In this document: one piece after another, positions 16,753 through 25,839 of the stretch
How positions within the stretch are numbered: the first letter of the stretch is position 1
Layout: each line of letters opens with the position of its first letter
Source of the DNA: Roseiarcus sp963813195
Lineage (GTDB): Bacteria > Pseudomonadota > Alphaproteobacteria > Rhizobiales > Beijerinckiaceae
Reading direction: 5' to 3'
DNA: 64,000 nucleotides
Assembly: GCA_963813195.1 (NCBI GenBank)
Contig: CAWEYC010000036.1
Coordinates: 1-64,000, forward strand
Position numbers and translations under genes: made by a program
The notes under the pieces: generated by a model
What the model was told of the DNA's origin: nothing
The model's database searches: none
The model's input: only the letters and a program-made list of their open reading frames with translations

Positions 16753-17937
16753 ATGACCAAACCGCTCACCGTCCGCTCGATCGAAGGCATCGCCGAGGTC
16801 CCCGCCGAGGCATGGGACGCCTGCGCCAATCCGCCAGGGCTCGGCGAGGACGAGGCGGACGGCGAGCGCTTCAATCCTTTCGTGGCGCATGCCTTTCTGC
16901 TGGCGCTGGAGCAGTCGCGTTCGGTGGGCGGGCGCACCGGCTGGGCGCCCGCACATGTGCTTGTCGAAGATTCAGGCGGCCGGCTCGTCGCCGCGGCCCC
17001 GACTTATCTCAAGTCCCACAGCCAGGGCGAATATGTCTTCGACCATTCTTGGGCGGAGGCCTATCAGCGCGCCGGCGGGCGTTATTATCCGAAGCTGCAG
17101 GTCGCTGTTCCCTTCACGCCGGTGACCGGGCGCCGGCTTCTGGTCGCGCCGCACGCGCCATCCGGCGCCCGCGAGGGGCTGGTGGCGGGCTTGCGCGCGT
17201 TGCGCGACGCGGTCGCCGCCTCGTCGATTCACGTCACATTCCCCGCGCGCGGCGATTGCGAGGCGCTTCAGCGCGCCGGCTTCGTTGCGCGAACGGGCGA
17301 ACAGTTTCACTTCGTCAACGAAGGCTATCGCGACTTCGACGATTTTCTCGCCGCCCTCGCCTCGCGCAAGCGCAAGTCCATCAAGCGCGAGCGCCGCGAC
17401 GCCCTCGGCGACGACATCACCGTCGACCTGCTCACGGGAAGCGACATCAAGCCCCAGCATTGGGACGCGTTCTTCGCCTTCTACATGGATACCGGATCGC
17501 GCAAATGGGGGCGGCCCTATCTCACCCGCGACTTCTTCGACCGCATCGGCGCAACCATGGCGTCGCGCACCCTGCTGGTGATGGCCAAGCGCGGCGGGCG
17601 CTACGTCGCCGGCGCGATCAATTTTCTCGGCGACGACGCGCTCTACGGGCGCAACTGGGGCGCGGTCATCGAGCGCCCCTTCCTGCATTTCGAGATCTGC
17701 TATTATCAAGCGATCGAGTTCGCGATCAGCCGCGGGCTCCGCCGCGTCGAGGCGGGCGCTCAGGGAGAGCACAAATTGGCCCGCGGCTACCGTCCGGTTC
17801 CGACCTATTCGGCGCATGAATTCGCCGATGCGCGCTTTCAGCGGGCAGTGGCGGACTATCTCACGCGCGAGCGCGCCGCCGTCAAAGAGGCGATCTCCGA
17901 ATACGCCGAATTCCTGCCCTTTCGGCGGGAGAACTGA
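16753..17937 (+). CDS. GNAT-like protein of the 'peptidogalycan biosynthesis' family (COG3146/DUF482)
   Basis: A 394-residue cytosolic protein. It shows the family's hallmarks: FNPFVAHAFLLALEQSRSVGGRTGWAP, YVFDHSWAEAYQRAGGRYYPKLQVAVPFTPVTG, SRKRKSIKRERR and the C-terminal FEICYYQAIEFAISRGL with VEAGAQGEHKLARGY. Members have a double GNAT fold related to FemAB aminoacyltransferases; the reaction is not established, despite the name. No signal peptide or membrane segment. The HIT gene follows after 33 bases, so the two are probably co-transcribed. Confidence 0.85.
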   Translation: MTKPLTVRSIEGIAEVPAEAWDACANPPGLGEDEADGERFNPFVAHAFLLALEQSRSVGGRTGWAPAHVLVEDSGGRLVAAAPTYLKSHSQGEYVFDHSWAEAYQRAGGRYYPKLQVAVPFTPVTGRRLLVAPHAPSGAREGLVAGLRALRDAVAASSIHVTFPARGDCEALQRAGFVARTGEQFHFVNEGYRDFDDFLAALASRKRKSIKRERRDALGDDITVDLLTGSDIKPQHWDAFFAFYMDTGSRKWGRPYLTRDFFDRIGATMASRTLLVMAKRGGRYVAGAINFLGDDALYGRNWGAVIERPFLHFEICYYQAIEFAISRGLRRVEAGAQGEHKLARGYRPVPTYSAHEFADARFQRAVADYLTRERAAVKEAISEYAEFLPFRREN

Positions 17938-17970
17938 CGTCCCTGAAGCCCCATCTTTCCCGGAGAAGTC

Positions 17971-18399
17971 ATGACCGTGCCCTACGATCCCAACAACATC
18001 TTCGCCAAGATCCTGCGCGGCGAAGCGCCCTGCGTGCGCGTCGACGAGGACGATGTTTCGCTCACCTTCATGGACATCATGCCGCGCGCCGAGGGGCACG
18101 TCCTCGTGATCCCGAAGATGCCGGCGCGTAATCTCTTCGACATCGCGCCCGGCGCGCTCGCCCAACTCATGCCGGCGGTGCAACGCGCAGCGCTGGCCGT
18201 GAAGGCCGGCATGGCGGCCGAGGGGATCGTGGTGCAACAGTTCAACGAAAGGGCCAGCGGGCAGGTCGTGTTCCATCTGCATTTCCACGTGCTGCCGTGT
18301 TGGAGCGGCGTCGCGTTGCGGCCGCCCGGCGGCCCGATCGTTCCGGCCGACCAACTCGAGGCCCACGCCGCCAAGATTCGCGCGGCGCTGAAGGCCTAG
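17971..18399 (+). CDS. HIT (histidine triad) family hydrolase
   Basis: A 142-residue HIT protein with the triad HLHFHVLP (residues 102-108), whose central His attacks nucleoside phosphoramidates or dinucleotide phosphates. The N-terminus NNIFAKILRGEAPCVRVDED and the EGHVLVIPK strand are standard for the HinT branch. GGAGAAG precedes the ATG. It sits directly downstream of the COG3146 gene. Confidence 0.92.
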   Translation: MTVPYDPNNIFAKILRGEAPCVRVDEDDVSLTFMDIMPRAEGHVLVIPKMPARNLFDIAPGALAQLMPAVQRAALAVKAGMAAEGIVVQQFNERASGQVVFHLHFHVLPCWSGVALRPPGGPIVPADQLEAHAAKIRAALKA

Positions 18400-18487
18400 C
18401 ACGGCAATTCCACTATCCGGCGGATGACATTCTCCTTGGGGTGATCTAGGCAAAAAGGCGCCGAGTGACCAAGGAAGAGAGGCGCCG

Positions 18488-19195
18488 ATGTATTCGAGCC
18501 ATCTGCATTACCTTCCCGCCCAGCTACTCCTCTATATCCTGCTCGGCGGGTTCGTCCTCGGCCTGCTGGTGTTACTGCAGATCGGCATCCTCGACACCGC
18601 CTATCGTCGGCTCGGGTTGGAGCCCCGCGTCGCCATGCTGGTGCTGCTTGCGTCGATGGTCGGCAGCTATGTCAACATTCCGATCACGCAGATACCCGAG
18701 GCGCACATAGTCGCGCGGGCCTACATCGACGCCTTCGGCATGCCCTATCTCGTGCCGCAAACCGTCGATTGGCCCGGTACGATCCTCGCGATCAACGTGG
18801 GCGGCGCGCTCATTCCGGTTCTGCTGTCGATCTATCTCATCATCCATGATCGCATTTTAATCCCAAGCGTGATCGCGACCGCGGTGCTGGCGGTCATCGT
18901 CCATCAGCTCGCGACGCCCATCCCGGGCGTCGGTATTTCCGTTCCGATCTTCGCTCCGCCGATCCTGGCGGCGTTGACGGCGTGGCTGTTGTCTCGCCGG
19001 TACCCGGCGCCGCTCGCCTATGTCGGCGGCTCGCTCGGCGTGCTGATCGGCGCCGACCTCAGCAATCTCGGCCAGTTGAAGACATTGGGCGCGTCAGTCG
19101 CCTCGATCGGCGGCGCGGGCACCTTCGACGGCGTGTTCCTCACCGGCATCGTCGCGTCGCTGTTGGCCGGGTTCGGCGAGCGGCGGGCCGTCTGA
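18488..19195 (+). CDS. DUF1614 membrane protein
   Basis: A 235-residue integral membrane protein with about seven hydrophobic segments. It has the DUF1614 landmarks: MVGSYVNIPI after the second helix, INVGGALIPVLLSIYLI, HQLATPIPGVGISVP and the Gly-rich SLGVLIGADLSNL end. Function is unknown in the literature I can recall. An AGAGG site stands before the ATG. It converges with clpA across 95 bases in which I see no strong terminator. Confidence 0.85.
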   Translation: MYSSHLHYLPAQLLLYILLGGFVLGLLVLLQIGILDTAYRRLGLEPRVAMLVLLASMVGSYVNIPITQIPEAHIVARAYIDAFGMPYLVPQTVDWPGTILAINVGGALIPVLLSIYLIIHDRILIPSVIATAVLAVIVHQLATPIPGVGISVPIFAPPILAALTAWLLSRRYPAPLAYVGGSLGVLIGADLSNLGQLKTLGASVASIGGAGTFDGVFLTGIVASLLAGFGERRAV

Positions 19196-19290
19196 GGCGC
19201 GGGCTTGCACCGATCGGGGAGCCGGTGGCCCGACCGCGGCATGCGTGAGCGACGGCGAGCGGAACTCCGTCCGCTCGCACGACGCCTCTC

Positions 19291-21774
19291 TCACATCGCC
19301 TGCGGTTCGCTCGGCGAGACCTCGTCCGGCGCGTCCGGCGCGCCATCGTCTTCGCTCGGCCCGGTCGGGCCGTCAGCGCGTTTGCGCGCGCGGCCCTTGC
19401 GCGCCTCGGGCTCGCCTTCCGCGCGCTGGCGACCGGCGACAATGAGGTCGCGTTCGAGCCGCGGTTGCGACGGCCCCTCGGGATAGACGAAGCTGAGCCT
19501 CTTCACTCCGGTCTCGTCGGCGGTGACGACGACGCGCACGACGCCGCCGTTCTTCAGCCTCCCGAACAGCACTTCGTCGGCGAGCGGCGTCTTGATCTGC
19601 GTCTGGATGACGCGGGCCATCGGCCGCGCCCCCATCGCCTCGTCGTAGCCGTTCTTGACCAGCCAGGCGCGCGCCTCGTCCGAAAGCTCGATGCTCACGT
19701 TGCGATCGGCGAGCTGCGCCTCGAGCTGCATGATGAACTTGTCGACGACCTGCGCGATGACCGTTTCCGGCAGCCGCGCGAACGGCACGATCGCGTCGAG
19801 CCGATTGCGGAATTCCGGCGAGAACAGCCGATTGATCGCCTCGGTGTCGTCGCCTTCCCGCTTGGAGCGGTGGAAGCCGAACGCCTCCTTGGCGAGGTCC
19901 TGCGCGCCCGCATTGGTCGTCATGATCAGGATCACGTTGCGGAAGTCGATCTGCTTGCCGGCGTGATCGGTCAGTTTGCCGTGGTCCATAACCTGCAGGA
20001 GGATGTTGAACAGGTCGGGATGGGCCTTTTCGATCTCGTCGAGGAGCAGCACGGAATGCGGATGCTGGTCGATCGCATCGGTGAGCAGACCGCCCTGGTC
20101 GAAGCCGACGTAGCCGGGAGGCGCGCCGATCAACCGTGAAACGGTGTGGCGCTCCATATATTCGGACATATCGAAGCGCGTGAGCTCGAGCCCGAGGCTG
20201 GAGGCGAGCTGGCGCGCCGCCTCGGTCTTGCCGACGCCGGTCGGCCCGGAGAAGAGGTAGCAGCCGATCGGTTTTTCCGGATCGCGAAGTCCAGCGCGCG
20301 CGAGCTTGATCGCCGAGGCGAGCGCGCCGAGCGCCTCGTCCTGGCCGTACACGACGCGCTTCAACGTCTGCTCGAGATGTTGGAGCACCTCGGTGTCGTC
20401 CTTCGAGACGGACTTGGGCGGAATGCGCGCCATCGAGGCGATCGTCGCCTCGATCTCCTTGACGCCTATCGTCTTTTTGCGCTTGGCCTCGACCACCAGC
20501 ATCTGCGAGGCCCCGGTCTCGTCGATGACGTCGATCGCCTTGTCGGGCAATTTGCGGTCGTGGATGTAGCGCGCCGACAGTTCGACCGCCGCCTTGACGG
20601 CCTCCTGGGTGTAGCGGACCTTATGAAACTCCTCGAAATAGGGCTTGAGGCCCTTGAGGATCTCCACAGCATCGGCGACGCTCGGCTCCTTGACGTCGAT
20701 CTTCTGGAAACGGCGCACCAGCGCGCGATCCTTCTCGAAGTACTGCCGATATTCCTTGTAGGTGGTCGAACCGATGCAGCGCAGCGAGCCCTGAGCGAGC
20801 GCCGGCTTCAGCAGATTGGAAGCGTCCATCGCGCCGCCGGAGGTGGCGCCGGCGCCGATCACCGTGTGGATTTCGTCGATGAAGAGGATCGCGTCCTTGT
20901 GCTGCTCGATCTCCTTCATCACCTGCTTCAGACGCTCTTCGAAATCGCCGCGATAGCGCGTGCCGGCGAGCAACGCGCCCATGTCGAGCGCGAAGACCGT
21001 CGCCCCAGCGAGCACTTCGGGAACCTCTCCGCCGATGATCTTGCGCGCCAAGCCCTCGGCGATCGCGGTCTTGCCGACCCCGGGATCGCCGACCAGCAGC
21101 GGGTTGTTCTTCTGGCGACGGCAGAGCACCTGGATGGTGCGCTGAACCTCGGCCTCGCGACCGATCAGCGGATCGATCCGGCCGTCCCTCGCCTTCTTGT
21201 TCAAGTTGACGCAATAAGCGTCGAGCGCACCTTCCTTTTTCTTACTATCGGACGGCTCCTTCAACTCTTTGGACTCTCGCGACTCCGGATCTTCGTCGAC
21301 GCCCCTCGGCGAGCGAGACGTGTCGGACATGCCTGGACGCTTCGCGATGCCATGGCTGATGTAATTGACCGCGTCGTACCGGGTCATGTCCTGCTCTTGC
21401 AGGAAATAGGCGGCGTGCGTTTCTCGCTCGGCGAAGATCGCCACGAGGACGTTCGCGCCGGTCACTTCTTCGCGGCCGGAGGACTGCACATGGATGGCGG
21501 CGCGCTGAACGACACGCTGGAAGCCGGCGGTGGCCTTGGCCTCGTCGGCCGTCTCGATGATGATGTTCTCGAGCTCGGTGTCGATGTAATGGACGACGCC
21601 CTTGCGCAGCGCGTCGAGGTCGACATTGCACGCCCTCAGCACCGCCGCGGCATCGGGATCGTCGATCAACGCGAGCAACAGGTGCTCCAGCGTCGCATAT
21701 TCGTGCCGGCGCTCGTTGGCGAGCGCAAGCGCCTTGCGCAGGGTCTTTTCGAGGGCGCGGGAGAAAACGGGCAT
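19291..21774 (-). CDS. clpA: ATP-dependent Clp protease ATP-binding subunit ClpA
   Basis: An 827-residue AAA+ unfoldase that feeds substrates, including N-degron proteins handed over by ClpS, to ClpP. Domains in order: Clp N domain (1-145, AHEYATLEHLLLAL type), a charged linker rich in Ser/Glu/Lys (150-183), D1 with Walker A GDPGVGKT at 229-236 and Walker B FIDEIH at 298-303, and D2 with GPTGVGKT at 510-517. The C-terminal ~40 residues form an Arg/Ala/Glu/Pro-rich tail not usual in ClpA. The ATG at 21774 is preferred over the GTG one codon earlier. clpS lies just upstream with a 10-base gap. Confidence 0.96.
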   Translation of the reverse strand: MPVFSRALEKTLRKALALANERRHEYATLEHLLLALIDDPDAAAVLRACNVDLDALRKGVVHYIDTELENIIIETADEAKATAGFQRVVQRAAIHVQSSGREEVTGANVLVAIFAERETHAAYFLQEQDMTRYDAVNYISHGIAKRPGMSDTSRSPRGVDEDPESRESKELKEPSDSKKKEGALDAYCVNLNKKARDGRIDPLIGREAEVQRTIQVLCRRQKNNPLLVGDPGVGKTAIAEGLARKIIGGEVPEVLAGATVFALDMGALLAGTRYRGDFEERLKQVMKEIEQHKDAILFIDEIHTVIGAGATSGGAMDASNLLKPALAQGSLRCIGSTTYKEYRQYFEKDRALVRRFQKIDVKEPSVADAVEILKGLKPYFEEFHKVRYTQEAVKAAVELSARYIHDRKLPDKAIDVIDETGASQMLVVEAKRKKTIGVKEIEATIASMARIPPKSVSKDDTEVLQHLEQTLKRVVYGQDEALGALASAIKLARAGLRDPEKPIGCYLFSGPTGVGKTEAARQLASSLGLELTRFDMSEYMERHTVSRLIGAPPGYVGFDQGGLLTDAIDQHPHSVLLLDEIEKAHPDLFNILLQVMDHGKLTDHAGKQIDFRNVILIMTTNAGAQDLAKEAFGFHRSKREGDDTEAINRLFSPEFRNRLDAIVPFARLPETVIAQVVDKFIMQLEAQLADRNVSIELSDEARAWLVKNGYDEAMGARPMARVIQTQIKTPLADEVLFGRLKNGGVVRVVVTADETGVKRLSFVYPEGPSQPRLERDLIVAGRQRAEGEPEARKGRARKRADGPTGPSEDDGAPDAPDEVSPSEPQAM

Positions 21775-21784
21775 CACGAGCCTT

Positions 21785-22234
21785 TCACTTTTTTTCCATA
21801 ATGCACTGCAACGGGTGTTGGTTCTTGCGGGCGTGGTCCATCACCTGCGCGACTTTCGTTTCGGCAATCTCGTAGGTGTAGACGCCGCATTCGCCGACGC
21901 CGTTGTTGTGCACGTGCAACATGATCTGCGTGGCCTCTTCCGGGTTCTTGTTGAAGAAGGCCTGAAGGATCGCGATCACGAACTCCATAGGGGTGTAGTC
22001 GTCGTTGAGCAAAAGAACCCGATACATATTCGGACGCTTGGTTTGCGTCCGTGTTCGCGTGATGACGGCGGCGCCGTTGCCGGGGATTTCCACCCCGCGC
22101 CGTGGCTCGCGCGACGCCACAACCGGACCGACGGGGTGATCGGAGGCCGCCCCGCGCGGCATGAAGAAGAAACGCGCCAATCGCGCCATTCCAGCCCGGA
22201 AGCGACTGACCAACGGATGCGACTCGGCGACCAC
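21785..22234 (-). CDS. clpS: ATP-dependent Clp protease adaptor ClpS
   Basis: The last ~85 residues are ClpS: YRVLLLNDDYTPMEFVIAIL, the N-degron pocket residues with TPMEFV, the MLHVHNNGVGECGVYTYEIAETKV core. It docks N-degron substrates on the ClpA N domain. The GTG at 22234 has an AGAGGT site six bases upstream and yields 149 residues, longer than the usual 105-125; internal ATGs at 22189 and 22162 are alternatives, and the extra N-terminus (RFFFMPRGA...) looks unstructured. It forms an operon with clpA. Confidence 0.93.
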   Translation of the reverse strand: MVAESHPLVSRFRAGMARLARFFFMPRGAASDHPVGPVVASREPRRGVEIPGNGAAVITRTRTQTKRPNMYRVLLLNDDYTPMEFVIAILQAFFNKNPEEATQIMLHVHNNGVGECGVYTYEIAETKVAQVMDHARKNQHPLQCIMEKK

Positions 22235-22396
22235 GTTCGACCTCTATCAATACGGGCGACCCGACGCCGTCGCGTCAGGGGCTCGCCGCACATTCCCCAA
22301 TTGCCTCATCTAGGCGCCGCGAACGCTGGGCGCCAGAGGCCGACGCGACGTCGACAGGATCACCAATTTGTGGTCGCTACGCAAGAGGCGCGCCAC

Positions 22397-22424
22397 AAAA
22401 AAGGGCCGGCTGCGAAGCCGACCC
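22397..22424 (-). terminator. Rho-independent terminator of the phasin gene
   Basis: Read on the minus strand, GGGTCGGCT - TCGC - AGCCGGCCC forms a 9-base-pair stem with one mismatch and a tetraloop, followed by six T's. It lies 79 bases after the phasin stop codon. Confidence 0.75.
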
Positions 22425-22502
22425 CTAAACTCGTGAAATCTCTATTGGTTCAAGCGCCCGAATTGAACCGCGCCTGACCGACGCGCGCTGTTGCGCGAAT
22501 CC

Positions 22503-22848
22503 TTACTTGACCGAAGCCTGAGCCCTGGCGATGGCGGTCTCAACCGGCTTGAAAGCCTCGGCGGCGAGCTTGACGCAAATTTCATTGATCTTGCTCGCCT
22601 GCGCGACGAAGCCTTCATAGGCGGACTTCGCATATTCCGTCTGGATCTGGATGGCGGTCTCGACCGACTTCGCGCCGAGCAACCGCTCGACCACTGCCGA
22701 GTTCTGGGCAAATGCCTTCTTCGAATATTCGGAGGAACTCGGAGGCGATCTCTTGAAGGCCTTTGGCGACCGTCGCCGTGGCGGCGCTGACCGCATCGAG
22801 TTGCTGCTTGCTGAGCTTTTGGAAGTCTTCAAAATTCGGAGTCGTCAT
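22503..22848 (-). pseudogene. Phasin (granule-associated protein), frameshifted
   Basis: Two overlapping frames make up one phasin_2-family protein of about 114 residues, a protein that coats polyhydroxyalkanoate granules. Frame 1 starts MTTPNFEDFQKLSKQQLDA and runs to GLQEIASE; frame 2 continues SSEYSKKAFAQNSAVVERLL to the end ...ARAQASVK. Removing one A of the AA at 22736-22737 (plus strand) joins them. GAGGATCC precedes the ATG. A terminator follows and two palindromes precede it. The frameshift would delete two thirds of the protein if real; a homopolymer error is equally likely. Confidence 0.85.
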
Positions 22849-22924
22849 GGCGGATCCTCAGGTTGGCTTCGTTCCTTCGGCACTGCAGGATGCCGCGAAG
22901 CGCCGGCATCGTTGGCACGCAATA

Positions 22925-22937
22925 TGTGCAATGCACA
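22925..22937. promoter_or_regulatory. Palindrome upstream of the phasin gene (proximal)
   Basis: TGTGCA-A-TGCACA is a perfect inverted repeat, 77 bases before the phasin ATG. Together with the next site it resembles the TGC/GCA-type operators of PhaR repressors, which control phasin genes. Confidence 0.5.
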
Positions 22938-22955
22938 ATAAAGAGTCAAGCAAAA

Positions 22956-22970
22956 TGTTGCATTGCAACA
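22956..22970. promoter_or_regulatory. Palindrome upstream of the phasin gene (distal)
   Basis: TGTTGCA-T-TGCAACA is a perfect 15-base inverted repeat, its centre 32 bases (three helical turns) from that of the proximal site. Shared TGCA-N-TGCA cores support a common DNA-binding protein, with PhaR the likely candidate. The rest of 22849-23246 carries the promoters for the phasin and the D,D-carboxypeptidase and no gene. Confidence 0.55.
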
Positions 22971-23246
22971 AGAGAGGCCGCACAGCAGCGGGCGCAAAGC
23001 GCACGCGCCGCGCAACGCGCACTTTTTTGATATGTTACAATGATTTAATAAAATCCGTTGATATTGCCCCTGAGAGGTGATCGCAACGATTTCCCTGATT
23101 TCTCATTGGCTTGTCGGCGATAATCGGCAGAAAATCGCGCGCCGTTAACGCCGCCGTAACCGCATTCCCATACCGTCCCCAACTGTGTGTATCGCGCAAC
23201 GGTCCAGCGGCCGCAGCGCGAAAAAATGGTTCGATAGGACGCGTTC

Positions 23247-25016
23247 ATGGCGTTGCGTGGCTTCCGTTCTCGAATATTTCGTCTCGTTCAAATCGCCGCG
23301 GGCGCCTGCGTGACGCTCTCGGCGATTGCGATGTGCGCGGCGCCGGCGGAGGCGCGCGCCTGGCGCCATTACCATCGCCACGTCCATTACGCCGCGAGAT
23401 TTCATGGAAATTATGGCGGTCGCAGGCTGGCCGCGCCGGCAAATCCCGCCTTCGCGGCAATCGTCGTCGACGCCAACACTGGCCGCACGCTCTACGCCGT
23501 GAACGAAAACGAGCTGCGCCATCCCGCCTCCATCACCAAGGTGATGACGCTTTATCTTCTCTTTGAGCAGCTCGACAAAGGCGCGCTGACGCTGCAGTCG
23601 CCAATCCCGATTTCCGAGCACGCCGCCGCGCAGGAGCCCTCCAAGCTCGGCCTCGAACCCGGCCAAACGATTTCCGTCGAAAATGCGATCAAGGCGATCG
23701 TCACCCGGTCGGCCAACGACATCGCTGTCGCCGTCGCGGAAAAGATCGGCGGCGATGAGAGCTCGTTCGCCGCAATGATGACCCGGAAGGCGCACGCTCT
23801 GGGCATGTCGCGCACCTTCTACGTCAACGCGTCGGGCTTGCCGAACGACGGGCAGCTCACGACCGCGCGCGACCTCACCATCCTCGGCCGCGCGACCGAA
23901 GAGCGCTTTCCCCGCTACTTCAAATATTTTTCGACCCACGAATTCGAATACGGCGGCGAAATCATCGGCAACCACGATCACCTGCTCGGTCGCGTCGACG
24001 GTGTCGACGGCATCAAGACCGGCTACACCCGCGCCTCGGGTTTCAACCTGCTGACCTCCGTGCACCGCGACGGGCGCTCTCTCATCGCGGTCGTCATGGG
24101 CGGCAGGACGGCGAGATCGCGCGACGACGTCATGGCGTCCCTGATCGCCGACCACATCGCCGAGGCCTCGAACAGAGGCCACACGGCGACGATGATCGCC
24201 GATTCCGAAGCTGCCGAACCGGTCGCGGCGCGCTTTCCCTCGGCTCAACCTGTCGCGGCGGCGTCCCCCGCTCGCTCGTTCCCGGCGCTCGTCGCCGCCG
24301 AAACTCCCCCTCCGCTGGCGCGTCCCGTGGCTGCCCAGGTCGACGAGGGCGACGCCGAGGACGAGGAGGACGAGGCTCCGCACGTGGCCGCGGTGCTGCC
24401 GCCGGCGCAAGTCGCTCAGCGCCTGTCGAGCGCGGCCGCCCGCGCTCCGGAACCTGTGCGCCCCGAGCCCGTTCATGCGGCGACCGTTCGTCCGCAACCC
24501 GCGCGTCCCGAGCCCGTTCGCGCTGAAACCGTTCGTCCCGAGCCGGCGCGTCCCGAGCGGGTCGCGCAGGCGACGCCAGCCGAGCTCGGCTGGGTCAAGG
24601 GCCCCGATCCGGCGAGCGTCGCCAAACTGCAAGCCGCTTTCAGGGCGGAGCCGGCCGCTCGTCCCATCGTCTCGCCGACCCCCCATCCCCCGGTCGCCCG
24701 CGCGAAAGAGGAGACTGAGGTTGGGCGCAGGGAAGAGCCCCGCGCCAACGAAGAGCCCGGCGGCGGAGATCGCAACGGCTGGATCGTCCAGATCGGCGCC
24801 ACCGATGACGCCAACAAGGCGAACGAGCTTCTGACCCGCGCCCGCGCCAAGAGCCGGGCGGCGCTCGCCTCGGCCAAGCCGCTCACGGAAAAGGTCAAGA
24901 AGGGGGACGACGTTTTCTACCGCGCCCGCTTCGCCGGCCTCGACTCGGCGAGCGCCGATGCGGCCTGCCGGTCCCTCAAGAGGAGCGGATTCTCCTGCTT
25001 CGCAGCGCGCGATTGA
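23247..25016 (+). CDS. D-alanyl-D-alanine carboxypeptidase with SPOR domain
   Basis: A 589-residue penicillin-binding protein of the DacA/S11 class that trims the terminal D-Ala of peptidoglycan peptides in the periplasm. Signal peptide 1-37; active site S95-I-T-K98, S155-A-N157 and K257-T-G. After ~300 there is a long Pro/Glu/Arg/Val-rich linker with repeated RPEPVR/AETVRPEPAR units (about 405-445), then a C-terminal SPOR domain (WIVQIGATDDANKANELL to the end) that binds denuded glycan at the septum. AGGAC precedes the ATG. It converges with a DnaJ-domain gene 8 bases away. Confidence 0.93.
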   Translation: MALRGFRSRIFRLVQIAAGACVTLSAIAMCAAPAEARAWRHYHRHVHYAARFHGNYGGRRLAAPANPAFAAIVVDANTGRTLYAVNENELRHPASITKVMTLYLLFEQLDKGALTLQSPIPISEHAAAQEPSKLGLEPGQTISVENAIKAIVTRSANDIAVAVAEKIGGDESSFAAMMTRKAHALGMSRTFYVNASGLPNDGQLTTARDLTILGRATEERFPRYFKYFSTHEFEYGGEIIGNHDHLLGRVDGVDGIKTGYTRASGFNLLTSVHRDGRSLIAVVMGGRTARSRDDVMASLIADHIAEASNRGHTATMIADSEAAEPVAARFPSAQPVAAASPARSFPALVAAETPPPLARPVAAQVDEGDAEDEEDEAPHVAAVLPPAQVAQRLSSAAARAPEPVRPEPVHAATVRPQPARPEPVRAETVRPEPARPERVAQATPAELGWVKGPDPASVAKLQAAFRAEPAARPIVSPTPHPPVARAKEETEVGRREEPRANEEPGGGDRNGWIVQIGATDDANKANELLTRARAKSRAALASAKPLTEKVKKGDDVFYRARFAGLDSASADAACRSLKRSGFSCFAARD

Positions 25017-25024
25017 GATCAGGT

Positions 25025-25741
25025 TCAACCATGACGCAGCAAAACATCCTTGGCCTGATTGACCCGCGCAGCGAGAGCGGTCGAGCCGCCATGATCTGGG
25101 TGAAGCTTCTTCATCAACGATCGGTGCGCGCGGACGATTTCCTCGGCGCCCGCGCCTTGCGCCAGGCCCAATATTTCATACGCCTCGTCGCGCGTCATCG
25201 CGCCGCCGCCGCGAGCCCGCCCCCCCGCCTCGCCCTGACCCTCGTCTGCGTCACGCCAGCCGGCAAACCGGCGGTCGAGATAAGTCTCTAAGAGGGTCGC
25301 GCCCTCGGGATCGTCGCGCCGGCACGTCGCGTAGAGTTCGAGGCAATCGGGTCGCGTCAGCCCGTCCAGCGGCCGTCCTTGGAATCGACCGGCAAGAACC
25401 GAGCCGCTCATGACTCCGGAATCGTGGTCGAGCCGCATTTCGATCATCGCCGAGCGCGCCGTCGAAGTCCGTCCCGACCGCCCGCCCTGTCCGGCCGTGC
25501 GAAACGCCGCGCCGAAAGGGCTGGACCGGTTCCGTCCCGCCAGACTGAAGGCGAGGCTCGCCAGGATCGAGGCGAGGCTGAAGCGGCCGCGCAACGCGAT
25601 CAAAACAACGCCGAGGATGCTCAGAGCGGCGCCGCCCTTGCGAGCGATCTTGGCCGCTGTCGCTGGGTCCAGCCGGCCGAACTGCTTGATAGCCGCGAGC
25701 AGGAGATAAAGGGCGAAGAGCCCGGCGATGAAAGTCGGCAT
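25025..25741 (-). CDS. Membrane-anchored DnaJ-domain protein
   Basis: A 238-residue protein: two hydrophobic segments (about 1-20 and 35-65), a variable middle with MIEMRLDHDSGVMSGSVLAG, and a C-terminal J domain (about 180-238) with DEAYEILGLAQGA and the HPD tripeptide in KKLHPDHGGS. The layout, with TM helix first and J domain last, resembles Tim14/Pam18-like and DjlA-like proteins of alphaproteobacteria, which stimulate DnaK at the membrane. Partner unknown. Confidence 0.87.
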   Translation of the reverse strand: MPTFIAGLFALYLLLAAIKQFGRLDPATAAKIARKGGAALSILGVVLIALRGRFSLASILASLAFSLAGRNRSSPFGAAFRTAGQGGRSGRTSTARSAMIEMRLDHDSGVMSGSVLAGRFQGRPLDGLTRPDCLELYATCRRDDPEGATLLETYLDRRFAGWRDADEGQGEAGGRARGGGAMTRDEAYEILGLAQGAGAEEIVRAHRSLMKKLHPDHGGSTALAARVNQAKDVLLRHG

Positions 25742-25839
25742 GATGAGAAATCTCTACCGCGACTGTGGGTCGGACCGTCGCGCGCCCGATCTGCGCCTCG
25801 GAGGTCCGTGGCGCCGCGCGGAGTCAATTTATCCCTCTT

